29,611 nucleotides of DNA from CAMENZ01 sp041854955 (GCA_041854955.1 JBHADF010000037.1:1-29611), one strand, 5' to 3'. Positions 7,079 through 15,730 are shown, numbered from the stretch's first letter. The notes: generated by a model not told the origin, from the sequence alone. Numbers and translations: made by a program.

Positions 7079-8272
7079 TTAGATTATGTGCTTTTCTTTG
7101 CCGGTTTCCAAATCTCTCCATACGGGAGAAATTCCTCTCAGGTAAGCAACTACTTCTTCTACGGCTTTGATGATGGTTTCAACCTCTTCTGCCGTATTTT
7201 CTTCGGAAAGGCTGAGCCTTATGGAACCGTGGGCGATTTCATGAGGTCTGCCTATGGCTAAGAGCACATGGCTTGGGTCAAGAGAGCCTGAAGTGCAGGC
7301 ACTTCCCGAGGAGCAGCAAACGCCCTTATCATCCATGAGCAGCAGCAAGGCTTCCCCTTCTATACCTTCAAAGCAGAAGTTAACATTTCCCGGAAGTCTA
7401 TGGGTCTTATCTCCGTTGAGTATAGAATGGGGCACTTTGGAAATGCCTTCTATGAGTCTGTCTCTCATAACTTTCAGGTTTTCCTGAGTTGCTTCCATGC
7501 TTTCGCAAGCCTCTTCAAGGGCGGCGGCCATACCTACGATGGCAGGTACGTTTTCCGTTCCTCCTCTCTTTCCTCTCTCCTGAGCTCCTCCCTCGATAAC
7601 GTTAGTCAGTACTATGCCCTTTCTGGCATATAAGGCGCCTACGCCCTTGGGGCCGTGGAACTTGTGAGCGGAAAGGGACAGCATATCTATGTTCTGCTCC
7701 TTCACATCTACATGAAGATGGCCTACTACCTGAACCGCATCGGTGTGGAAAAGAACGCCCTTTTCCTTACATACGGCACCTATCTCCTTGATAGGCTGTA
7801 TAGTTCCTATTTCGTTGTTGGCATACATTATGGTCACAAGACATGTATCCGGTCTGATGGCCTCTGCCACCTGCTCTGCCGTCACCAGCCCATTTTCGTG
7901 GACATCCAACAGTGTTACCTCAAAGCCTTCCTTTTCCAGCTTTTCCAGCGTGTGTAAAACTGCGTGGTGCTCGAAGGCTGTGGATATGATGTGCTTGTTT
8001 CCCTTTTTTGCGCCAAGTCTTGCTGCGGAAATGATGGCCTGATTATCGGCCTCGCTTCCTCCGGAGGTAAATATAATTTCTCTCGGTTCGCAGCCTAAAT
8101 ATTTTGCCACGGTTTCCCTTGAACGGGTGAGAAGCTCTTGGGCTTTCTGACCCACCTCATAGAGGCTGGAAGGGTTTCCGTAGTGATTTTCCATACATTC
8201 AACCATAGCTGCTATGGCAGCTTTGCTCATCTTGGTTGTAGCAGCATTGTCGGCATATATTTTTTTATTCAT
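7079..8272 (-). CDS. nifS: Cysteine desulfurase (NifS/IscS)
   Basis: A 397-residue class V aminotransferase-fold PLP enzyme that turns L-cysteine into alanine and a protein persulfide for cluster assembly and other thiolation pathways. The N-terminus IYADNAATTKMS is characteristic; H103 stacks on PLP, D178 contacts the pyridine nitrogen, K204 in SAHKFHGPKG is the Schiff-base lysine, and C326 in SSGSACTSG is the catalytic cysteine on a group I-type loop. Start ATG 8272 follows AAGGAG. It is first in the operon nifS-iscU-cysK-rrf2 and sits about 55 nt downstream of a consensus promoter overlapped by a long dyad. Confidence 0.96.
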   Translation of the reverse strand: MNKKIYADNAATTKMSKAAIAAMVECMENHYGNPSSLYEVGQKAQELLTRSRETVAKYLGCEPREIIFTSGGSEADNQAIISAARLGAKKGNKHIISTAFEHHAVLHTLEKLEKEGFEVTLLDVHENGLVTAEQVAEAIRPDTCLVTIMYANNEIGTIQPIKEIGAVCKEKGVLFHTDAVQVVGHLHVDVKEQNIDMLSLSAHKFHGPKGVGALYARKGIVLTNVIEGGAQERGKRGGTENVPAIVGMAAALEEACESMEATQENLKVMRDRLIEGISKVPHSILNGDKTHRLPGNVNFCFEGIEGEALLLLMDDKGVCCSSGSACTSGSLDPSHVLLAIGRPHEIAHGSIRLSLSEENTAEEVETIIKAVEEVVAYLRGISPVWRDLETGKEKHII

Positions 8273-8332
8273 ACAAACTCCTTTATCATGGTGTAACTTG
8301 AAGGATTTTCCCTGTTTTATATTTCTTGGCCA

Positions 8333-8361
8333 ATTATATACCCATTTACCTACTATGTCAA
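8333..8361 (-). promoter_or_regulatory. Consensus promoter of the nifS operon
   Basis: On the minus strand TTGACA (8361-8356) and TATAAT (8338-8333) both match consensus exactly and are 17 bp apart. Such a strong promoter needs control, in keeping with the dyad that overlaps it. Confidence 0.9.
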
Positions 8362-8373
8362 TAGGTAAATGGG
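8341..8373. promoter_or_regulatory. Perfect 12-bp inverted repeat around the nifS -35 box (probable operator)
   Basis: CCCATTTACCTA (8341-8352) and TAGGTAAATGGG (8362-8373) are perfect inverse complements with a 9-bp centre. One arm fills the promoter spacer, the centre holds most of the -35 box and the other arm lies just upstream. A protein bound here would block RNA polymerase. The best candidate is the Rrf2 regulator encoded last in the operon; that link is inference. Confidence 0.75.
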
Positions 8374-8725
8374 GTAGACATGGGCTTTTTTATCATCCTT
8401 ATCAAAAGCGGAGCTTCCTATATGATTTAATACCTTTATAGGGTCATTGTAACCATATTTTTTATCTGCGCATCAGCCAATCGGCCGATATTTCAAAAAA
8501 AATTTCAAAAAAATTAGCCAAATACAAAAAAGGCAGTCAGATTTTCTCTGGTAAAAAAATAAAATACCGAACCTATAATTCGGTATTTTTCAAGGTCTCG
8601 ATGACTCCGGCTTACAATTAAATATAGTCCGGAGCAAATGTGAAGTTAGTCGTTCATTGTGAGCTTAGTTTTACATTATGAAATTACTTTTTTATAATTT
8701 TTGTGCTCCCTCCGGCCCTATATTT
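8374..8725. other. Gene-free AT-rich spacer upstream of the nifS promoter
   Basis: No credible gene is seen in this stretch. It holds a 10-bp palindrome ATCGGCCGAT (8480-8489), two A-rich direct repeats of TTTCAAAAAAA near 8491-8512, the terminator at 8561-8589, and a 6-bp inverted repeat CTCCGG/CCGGAG (8605-8634). No known small RNA or riboswitch was recognised. Confidence 0.45.
8561..8589 (-). terminator. Intrinsic terminator of the oxidoreductase operon
   Basis: AAAATACCGAA (8561-8571) pairs perfectly with TTCGGTATTTT (8579-8589), 11 bp with a 7-nt loop. Leftward it is followed by ATTTTTTT, the expected tail for the operon ending at 8726. It could also act rightward. Confidence 0.85.
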
Positions 8726-9811
8726 TCAGAGCTCTTCGATGATGCGACGGGCAAAATCCGAGGCTCTTTCCTCTATGCCTTCCACACTCCAAATTTCTCC
8801 TTTCAGGTTGGCCGTTTCAAGCAGGGCAAAATCCGCCGGCAACCGGAAATTCTTATTCATATTCATAGCACCGATTATCTGCTGTGCCACGATATCTCCT
8901 CCGCTGTAGCCGGAAATAATCAGTGCGAATATTTTCTTATGGCTGAAATCCTTGGCTCGGAAAACGGAAGTAAGCCTGTTTACAAAGGCCATTATATTAG
9001 CGCTTACGGAATCATTGTAATTAGGGCATACCAAAACCAAGGTATCATGCTTAAGGAGTGCAGGATAAACCTTGTCCACGATGACCCCTCCGTAAAAGCA
9101 GCTGTCGTTTTCGCCGTAATGGAGACAGGCTTCGTAGCTGCATCCTCGGCAATCGTAAATCTGTCCGTTGAGGAGAGACACCTCTTCAACCTCCACATTT
9201 TTCTCACCCAGGATTTCCGACACCATGGCCCACAGCTCCAAGCTGTTTGAGATGGATTTCTTGCCGGCATGAATGGCCAACAGGGACCTGCTGTATTCCC
9301 GGTCAGATTGGTTATTTAAAGCCAATTCCTCCATTCTTTCTACCAAAAGTCTGACAGCCTCTTTATAGGTTTCCTCCAAGGAGGCGCCTGCATTTTGAGC
9401 TAAGATTCGGAAATTACGCAGAGTTCCCGTAGCCTCTACAAGAGACTTTCCCGGAAAGGTCATGCCGGCTCTGTTGGCAGAAAAGGCAATCCTGCGGCCC
9501 AGGTCCTTGGTATAGAGGTCACCTGCTCCGTCTACTAAAATGCCTCCTACGGAACCTTTCAATATTCCATCGGGGGAGCTATGGCGATTGAGAAAGCCTA
9601 TAAGCCCTTCTGCCTCTTGATTTATACCGCTCTCATCCAGTTCTGCGGCAAACAAAAGAGAGGCTCCGCGAAAAAGGCCTTCCTCCGCCGCCTTCTTAAA
9701 TTCGCCAAGGGAGGAAAACTCTCCCGCCCAATCCAAAGACAGCTTTCTCAGAAGGCTTTCCATCCTGCCTCTCTTGTATTCACTGTTTAAAAGTACCAAA
9801 TATCTTTTCAT
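8726..9811 (-). CDS. Flavodoxin-like NAD(P)H-dependent oxidoreductase with unknown N-terminal domain
   Basis: A 361-residue protein. From about residue 175 onward it resembles NADPH-dependent FMN reductase/flavodoxin-like proteins: LLAIHAGKKSISNSLELW, a cysteine cluster C221-x2-C224-x4-C229-x8-C238, then LVLVCPNYNDSVSANIMAFVNRL and FALIISGYSGGD. The CRGC pattern is common in iron-sulfur flavoproteins and relatives, so a bound cluster is possible but unproven. Residues 1-170 form a separate alpha/beta-looking domain containing GGILVDGAGDLYTKDLGRRI and GMTFPGKSLVE; I do not recognise it. ATG 9811 is chosen over an in-frame TTG at 9826, with GGGGGAA upstream. It is the last gene of the operon, 42 nt after the LDH-like gene. 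Substrate unknown. Confidence 0.75.
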   Translation of the reverse strand: MKRYLVLLNSEYKRGRMESLLRKLSLDWAGEFSSLGEFKKAAEEGLFRGASLLFAAELDESGINQEAEGLIGFLNRHSSPDGILKGSVGGILVDGAGDLYTKDLGRRIAFSANRAGMTFPGKSLVEATGTLRNFRILAQNAGASLEETYKEAVRLLVERMEELALNNQSDREYSRSLLAIHAGKKSISNSLELWAMVSEILGEKNVEVEEVSLLNGQIYDCRGCSYEACLHYGENDSCFYGGVIVDKVYPALLKHDTLVLVCPNYNDSVSANIMAFVNRLTSVFRAKDFSHKKIFALIISGYSGGDIVAQQIIGAMNMNKNFRLPADFALLETANLKGEIWSVEGIEERASDFARRIIEEL

Positions 9812-9853
9812 AAGGTGTTCCCCCAAAAGGTATCTCTCTCATTTTCCCGAGCC

Positions 9854-10831
9854 CTATTTCAGCTGCAATAAAGCATCATAGGCCTTTTTTATCCTTTCAT
9901 AGAGGGCTTCCGGCAAGGGCAGGTCCTCTATCTCGGCACGGTTTTCGTGAATTCTGTTTCTTATGCCTAAAAAGGCCCCCGAATTCCGGTTTCCCATATA
10001 TACGGAGCTGTAATGCCATTCCCCTCTGAGAGTTGCCAAAACAGGCAGCACCGCCGAGGAAAAGGCGGGAGCAAGAAAGGGCTTGAAGCCCAACTCCCTG
10101 ATCTTCATATTTGCCCCTACAGTAAGGTCCGTAAGCTCCTCCGACAAGGCTTCATCATATTCTCGTACGCTGTCAGCTATGACCAGATCCTTTCCATGGG
10201 GGCCATAGGCTCGACCCTCCCTAAGATAGGGGAAAAACCTTTCATCCCTCTGAGCAAAATATCTCGCCCTCATGGCCATGACGCCCAGGCCATAGCCTCT
10301 CACCTGAGCAGGTTTAAGATGGCCTGCCTCCATGACCCGCTTGCAGAGAGGATCTACCGGATCCGAAATTACGGCAAATATGCCCTGAAAGACTGCTTCC
10401 TCAGCCTTTTTACCGTAATAGGCCGCCAGCTTTCCGTTAACCTCCAGCTGAGCCATGCGCACATCTCCCTTCTCTCCTATGGGGGGCACTCCGCCGCTGG
10501 CACAGAAGAGGAAAATGTCGCAGGAAAACAGGTCTCCTTCCTGCAAAATTTCCACAGTAGGTAAAGAGCTGTCACCGCCGTCCGCTTTTCCTATCTGGTT
10601 CATCTCCGCCTCATATCTCAAGGCGGTCTGATGGTTTATATCATATATTCCTATGGTGTCCACGGTACCTGCTCCCAAGGTCTTAAGCCCCAGCAAAACA
10701 TTGGCACCCACATCTCCCAGCGCCAAAATGTGTACCCTGTTTCCACGGCTCTTTAAAGGCCGAGGTAATATCAGGTCCACAGGATTTTCCGTAAGTTCAA
10801 ATATGCTTCGCTTCTTACCCTGTTCAGTCAT
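9854..10831 (-). CDS. Lactate/malate dehydrogenase-like protein, divergent
   Basis: A 325-residue protein with an LDH/MDH-type Rossmann domain: LALGDVGANVLLGL (37-50) as nucleotide-binding loop, acidic D64 for the ribose, ASGGVPPIGEKGDVR (111-125) as active-site loop with R125, and SDPVD (156-160). GPHGKD (210-215) matches the catalytic-His motif GxHG, so H212 is kept. The matching LDSAR helix reads VMAMR (184-188): the substrate Arg is kept as R188, but the Asp partner of His appears to be M185. Ordinary lactate or malate oxidation is therefore doubtful. ATG 10831 follows AGGTGG; GTG 10840 directly after the preceding stop codon is an alternative. It is co-transcribed with the 1600-residue protein upstream and the oxidoreductase downstream. 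Confidence 0.75.
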   Translation of the reverse strand: MTEQGKKRSIFELTENPVDLILPRPLKSRGNRVHILALGDVGANVLLGLKTLGAGTVDTIGIYDINHQTALRYEAEMNQIGKADGGDSSLPTVEILQEGDLFSCDIFLFCASGGVPPIGEKGDVRMAQLEVNGKLAAYYGKKAEEAVFQGIFAVISDPVDPLCKRVMEAGHLKPAQVRGYGLGVMAMRARYFAQRDERFFPYLREGRAYGPHGKDLVIADSVREYDEALSEELTDLTVGANMKIRELGFKPFLAPAFSSAVLPVLATLRGEWHYSSVYMGNRNSGAFLGIRNRIHENRAEIEDLPLPEALYERIKKAYDALLQLK

Positions 10832-10840
10832 CTCTACCAC

Positions 10841-13800
10841 CTACCATCTGAACATTTTTCTCATTCTTATGAGCCGCTCTATGTCCTTTTCCACATAATC
10901 GGACGCTGCTATGTTCTCATTGTACTCCAAAGCATCGCCTATTTCAGGCCTCTTGGGGTTGGCCACCACCTCTCCCAGGCGAGCCAAGGTCAGTTTCTGC
11001 TCAAAGAGGTTTTGGTATTCTTCCTCCAGGGTTTTCAAAATATCCCTGGCATTTTCCAAGCAGGTCATGGAGTAGCGGTAGAGCTTTTCTCCCGATATAT
11101 TTCCGAAGAAGGTAGGAACCGTATAGGGAAGGACCAGATTCAGCGAAGGAATATGGGTCTGTCTGGAAACAGGGCTGTCCTTATCCTTCATGCTGTCGCC
11201 TCCTATATATGGGTAGGTGGCGCTTTCATCGAACCAGCATCTCATATTGGGCAGGAAATAAGCGCTTTCCACCCTTCTGTTTTTCATGGTCATCAGGTCG
11301 CGGCCTCGGCCGGTCAAAACTCCTACCACGGTTTCCACTACTTCCACCTGATTTTCCGTCAGCATAGGGTCCAGCTTATTCATCCTGTAGCCCTTGTGCA
11401 GGAGCTCGTCTATGAGTATGACGGGCCTGTTAAAGGACTTGATGGTTCTTATCTGATTTTCCACGGTGGAATAATAGCTGCTCTCCTCTATTTCAAAGCT
11501 TTCCACATCCTTTGAAAAATATTTTTCCGTATGGAGGGCCTTGGTAACAGTGTTGGGGGCCACCACATTTTCCATAGGCTTGCCGAAGGGTACCGCCATA
11601 TATGGGCCGTTTCGTTTCGGGAAGGCAGGAATATGGGATACGCCGTTGAGCTTGGTCAAAATCCCTATCATCTTATTGTGCATTATGTCCGAATTGTAGG
11701 ATAAAATCCCTGCCCCCGGGTATATGCTTCTCAGAATCTCCAAAAGATTGTCGTGGGCTGTTTCCAAGGCCTTCAGCACCTTGGGATTCTTGTTCAGCGG
11801 ATTCTTAATCATGGTGTCTATATTTTTAAACACTACAAGAGGAGCCTTCATATCCACCGCATATACGGGATTTTCCTCCTCCCCCGAAATATTCACAAAG
11901 CCCTGCTTTGTAAAGATTTCCACGGTTCTACGGTTCCTCCCCGCCTCTTCGCAAGGGTTATATACCACATAGGTATAGTCCTTGGCGGAAAGCTTTGACA
12001 GAAGCTCTACCAGAATGGTCTGGCTCACATTTCCTATGGAGGTTTCCTTGCTGTAGTAGAGACCGCCTATAACGGCTATGGAGCCGGCGGCCTGTGCTCT
12101 TATGTGGGAGGCTATCTCCGAATTTCCGAAGACAGTCAAAAGGTCTATGCTTTCCACCTTTTCCACAGCTATCAAGGCCACTATCCTGTTACCGGCATAG
12201 CCGTCTCTAAGGGCCAGGGTCATTACCCCGTCCTTATCCAGGTATTCCTTTATTTTATCTATCCGATAGCCTCGTGATTCCAGCTCCGCCTCCAAATCGA
12301 AGACTATGGAAGCCTTTCTGTCATCGTACTCCTCCAAGGTCATCTCATGGGCCTGAAGCACATGCTTGTAGGCCGGCTCTCTGAGATAAAGTCGCTTTTC
12401 GTAAATGTAGTTTTGGGCCACCTGATCTATCAGGTTGGATATATCTCTGTTCAGGTCTATGTTTTCTCTTATGCCTGTGGAGCTTATGTCCTCGTAATAC
12501 TCTTCCAGCTTAAGATATATGACCTCTCCCTTTATAGGGTAGGTTTCCTGTCCTATAAAATCGGTAAGCTGCTCGTCGGAGTAGCGTTTAAATATGATGT
12601 GATTCAGGCTGTGGATAGAGTCCTCCTCCGGTGTCATCCTATAGCAGGAGGCATTTTCCACCACATCGCTACCCGCCACAAAATAGAGCTCCTCGCCGCG
12701 GAATATTTCCTTGAGCCTCTTTATGTCTCCGGGATTTGCAATGTTCACCGGTATTTCCGCCGGGAATATATATATATTGCTTTCGTCGGCTACGGACATG
12801 CTGAGAATTTTCCTTCTGTGGAGGTGAGGCTGGGTTTTCTTGGACCAGCTGAATTCATCCACGGCCAGGTATACGGTAAAGCCCATGTCCCTTATCTCCG
12901 TAGCTATGGCCTTATGGCTCAGGCTGAAGGGGTCAAAGGTGCCCGGAAAGAAGGCTATTTTCTCCTCTGTAGGCATCTCAAAGGCTCCCACCTGCAGCTG
13001 ATATTGGGAGATAAATCTGTATATCTGATTGAGAGCCGCAGCCTCGTTGAAGAAGGCCAGCTCTTTATCCTGTCGACTTTCATAAAGGCTGAGCAGCTTC
13101 TTGGCGGAATTTACGAACAAATCGTGTTTATCCTCCAGGCTGAGGGTCTTTGAGCCGAAGATATTCATGCCCAAAACCCACAAGGCTTCCTGGCTTATGG
13201 CTTCCACATAGTTTGAAAATCCGCTGAGAATCTTGCCTAAAAGCTTGAATCTCCTGCTTTCCGACGCTTCCGGACTTTCCATTTCCGCGAAAAGTTCTCT
13301 ATAGCCTCCGTAGTTATCCAAGATGACGCCGAAGGTGTTGAGGACAGCGCTTCCCACCTGAGCAGGGCTGTTGTCAAGGAGCTTCTCAAAATCGTTTATG
13401 AGCTCATCCAGCTCCCTGGGAGGTAGGCTCAGCATTATTATACCCAAGTATGCGGGAATATATTTTGAAAATTGGTAGTCGCCTATTTCCAGTCCTTTTC
13501 CCACTTCTATGGCTATCTCGTTTCGCTGCTCCAGGGGCATCCTTCCTATGATGGATATGAGCCCATTTCCCGCTGCCTTTCTCACGGTAACCGTTTCGCT
13601 GACCTTCACCAGATTCCCCAAGTGGGTTGCGATGTGAAGGATTTGTCCGTTATCGGCATTTTCTCCCAGTGAGGAAAGCATGAGGCTGATGTTGGCAATC
13701 TTTATGAGCCAAGGTGTACTTGCCTTAAGGTTGTCCAGGTACATGTCCGATAGAACCTTTCTGGATAATTTTCCCGTTCCCATCATGCCTAAGCAATCCT

Positions 13801-15643
13801 TAAGCTTTTCTTCGTAGATTTCGTCGTCTTCGGGGAGGAAATGATTTCTGATGACGGCGGAGGCCACCAGCATTTCCTGAGCGCCTTCCTTTTCCAAGGC
13901 TTCTGCAAAATCCAGTATCCTCTTGCTGTGCTTTTCACCGCAAAGCTGAGGGTTTAAGTCGAGAGCTACACGTATGAGGGCTTCCCTGTTTTCCTCCGTC
14001 AGGTCAGTCTTTTCATACCAAGGGGTGAGCACCTCCATGTATGCTTCTTTTTCCTCTTCTCTTACGCCCTTTAAAACAGCCCCCACTATGCTCTTGAGAC
14101 AGTTTTCGCTCCATCTCTTGTGCTGCTTAGTAAGCTTGTGGTCCGGCTTCAGGAGATTTTCCACAGTTTCTCGCCAAAGGGACAGGTTGGTTATGGACTT
14201 GGCCGGCAGCAAAACGCCGGAGGGCAGTTCCTTCTTGTATTCCTCATTGAAGCGAGGGATAATCTGGCCAATGATATCTGCCGCCTGGTTTCTTATATCG
14301 CTTTCTCTGTGGACAAGAAGCTCATTTAAGAATTTCAAGGTCATGAGCTTTTGTTTTTCCGTCATATAGGTGGAATACTCTCCCAAGATGGAAATATATG
14401 TCCTCAGATTTTTCCATTGCTTTTCGCTTCTGGCCGTTTCCAAAAGGCTGCCGAATTCGGTTTCGCTGTAAAACTTGTTCATCAGCTTTATATTGTGCTC
14501 CACGGCCTGATATTTGAACTCAGCCAGTATTTCTTCGCCGGTCATCAGGGCTATGTCCTTCTTTACAACCGGCTTTGGAGCATCGGGTACAGGATGGGCA
14601 GGCATGGGCAGGGTTGTGTCAACCCCTAAGGAAATCATGTATTCCTCAAAGTCTCTCAGCTTGTTATATACTCGTCTGTACCTATTTTCCTTTTCCTCGT
14701 CCATATTGTCCAGCTTGCTCAAAATAACATCGAAGGACTCCTTCAGGCTGTAAAACTTTACGATTTCCTTTCCCTTTGAATCCCTTATGCTCTTCACCCG
14801 GAAGTCGGCATATATGAGGAGCAGAGCCTCTATGGGCAGATTTTCCAGCTCCAAATCCCAGGTGGAATGGTTGGAGGCGATGTGGCCTATGGTAGGCATT
14901 CCGAACCTTTCGAAGCACAGCTCCGTATAGTAATAGTGGAGGTAGGGAATCCTTCTCTCCTCGCTGACCCTGCAGCCGTATTTTCCGATGTCATGACCGG
15001 CAGCGGCACCTGAAACAAGGCCCAGGTCCAGGGGTACCCCCAGATCCTTAAGCTGTCTTGCCGCATCCATGGCTACGAAGTGGACACCGGCTATGTGGCC
15101 CAGGGTATTGTAATTTGAAATAACCGTGCCTATTCTCATAAACTCGTAGAGATAGTTGAGATTTATCAGCTTTAGCAGGGTGAGATATTCTTCGTTGTAG
15201 CCCCCTTCAGAAATTTCATCCTCCGTGAGGAAAATAAAATCATAGGTAGGGTCGAAATCCACCAGCATCCTTTCGTAGGCGTATACTGCCTGCAAAATCC
15301 CCAAGGTCAGCAGGGTTCCTTTATAATATTTTCCTATGTCCGTCAAGCTGTTTTTTTCCGGAAAAAGTTCTCCCAAAACATAGTTGTAGGCATAGGAAGG
15401 CCACCCCTGTTGGGGCGTAGGGCATATCAGCTCCATGGCAGGCTCCAAGGCTTTCATAATATCCTTGGTCATGAAGCGCTCCCCTTCCTTCCTGCTTTCC
15501 TCAATCTCCTTCATAATCCTTGAGACCTTGCCTTTTTTCAGGAAGGCCTCCATCTCCGCCTGTGAGATGCCGGAAGTCTTGAGAAACAGCTTCCGGGTCA
15601 GATTTCTCTCTATTTCTATGTATAATGTCATCATTTCGTCCAT
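10841..15643 (-). CDS. Giant multidomain protein: HD domain, helical repeats, NadD-like nucleotidyltransferase, GNAT-like and PRTase-like segments
   Basis: A 1600-residue cytoplasmic protein without signal or membrane segments. Residues 178-285 are an HD phosphohydrolase domain similar to YqeK: H183, H217-D218 in AGHDIGKYG, H254, H259 and D280. Residues 380-890 are almost wholly helical, HEAT-like. Residues 894-1090 resemble NadD/cytidylyltransferases: PGTFDPFSLSH (900-910), GSDVVENAS (991-999) and ISSTGIRE (1053-1060); the first His of HxGH is S907, the second is H910. Residues 1135-1255 resemble a GNAT fold ending in FTKQGFV. Residues 1345-1480 resemble a phosphoribosyltransferase, with VILIDELLHKG (1408-1418) like a PRPP loop. 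ATG 15643 follows AGGGAG. It is 87 nt after ung and its stop is 9 nt before the LDH-like start. Domains suggest NAD or nucleotide metabolism; actual activity unknown. Confidence 0.8.
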   Translation of the reverse strand: MDEMMTLYIEIERNLTRKLFLKTSGISQAEMEAFLKKGKVSRIMKEIEESRKEGERFMTKDIMKALEPAMELICPTPQQGWPSYAYNYVLGELFPEKNSLTDIGKYYKGTLLTLGILQAVYAYERMLVDFDPTYDFIFLTEDEISEGGYNEEYLTLLKLINLNYLYEFMRIGTVISNYNTLGHIAGVHFVAMDAARQLKDLGVPLDLGLVSGAAAGHDIGKYGCRVSEERRIPYLHYYYTELCFERFGMPTIGHIASNHSTWDLELENLPIEALLLIYADFRVKSIRDSKGKEIVKFYSLKESFDVILSKLDNMDEEKENRYRRVYNKLRDFEEYMISLGVDTTLPMPAHPVPDAPKPVVKKDIALMTGEEILAEFKYQAVEHNIKLMNKFYSETEFGSLLETARSEKQWKNLRTYISILGEYSTYMTEKQKLMTLKFLNELLVHRESDIRNQAADIIGQIIPRFNEEYKKELPSGVLLPAKSITNLSLWRETVENLLKPDHKLTKQHKRWSENCLKSIVGAVLKGVREEEKEAYMEVLTPWYEKTDLTEENREALIRVALDLNPQLCGEKHSKRILDFAEALEKEGAQEMLVASAVIRNHFLPEDDEIYEEKLKDCLGMMGTGKLSRKVLSDMYLDNLKASTPWLIKIANISLMLSSLGENADNGQILHIATHLGNLVKVSETVTVRKAAGNGLISIIGRMPLEQRNEIAIEVGKGLEIGDYQFSKYIPAYLGIIMLSLPPRELDELINDFEKLLDNSPAQVGSAVLNTFGVILDNYGGYRELFAEMESPEASESRRFKLLGKILSGFSNYVEAISQEALWVLGMNIFGSKTLSLEDKHDLFVNSAKKLLSLYESRQDKELAFFNEAAALNQIYRFISQYQLQVGAFEMPTEEKIAFFPGTFDPFSLSHKAIATEIRDMGFTVYLAVDEFSWSKKTQPHLHRRKILSMSVADESNIYIFPAEIPVNIANPGDIKRLKEIFRGEELYFVAGSDVVENASCYRMTPEEDSIHSLNHIIFKRYSDEQLTDFIGQETYPIKGEVIYLKLEEYYEDISSTGIRENIDLNRDISNLIDQVAQNYIYEKRLYLREPAYKHVLQAHEMTLEEYDDRKASIVFDLEAELESRGYRIDKIKEYLDKDGVMTLALRDGYAGNRIVALIAVEKVESIDLLTVFGNSEIASHIRAQAAGSIAVIGGLYYSKETSIGNVSQTILVELLSKLSAKDYTYVVYNPCEEAGRNRRTVEIFTKQGFVNISGEEENPVYAVDMKAPLVVFKNIDTMIKNPLNKNPKVLKALETAHDNLLEILRSIYPGAGILSYNSDIMHNKMIGILTKLNGVSHIPAFPKRNGPYMAVPFGKPMENVVAPNTVTKALHTEKYFSKDVESFEIEESSYYSTVENQIRTIKSFNRPVILIDELLHKGYRMNKLDPMLTENQVEVVETVVGVLTGRGRDLMTMKNRRVESAYFLPNMRCWFDESATYPYIGGDSMKDKDSPVSRQTHIPSLNLVLPYTVPTFFGNISGEKLYRYSMTCLENARDILKTLEEEYQNLFEQKLTLARLGEVVANPKRPEIGDALEYNENIAASDYVEKDIERLIRMRKMFRW

Positions 15644-15730
15644 GATTTTCTCCCTGCTCTGTCCGGTATATTTTATGTTTTGTCGTTATACCTTGCCTGT
15701 TTCCGATTTTTCCAATCTTTTTGATTTTCC

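Noticed and set aside
12347..13153. Open frame (268 codons) opposite the giant gene
   Set aside because: Antisense shadow; composition mirrors the coding strand and there is no ribosome site.
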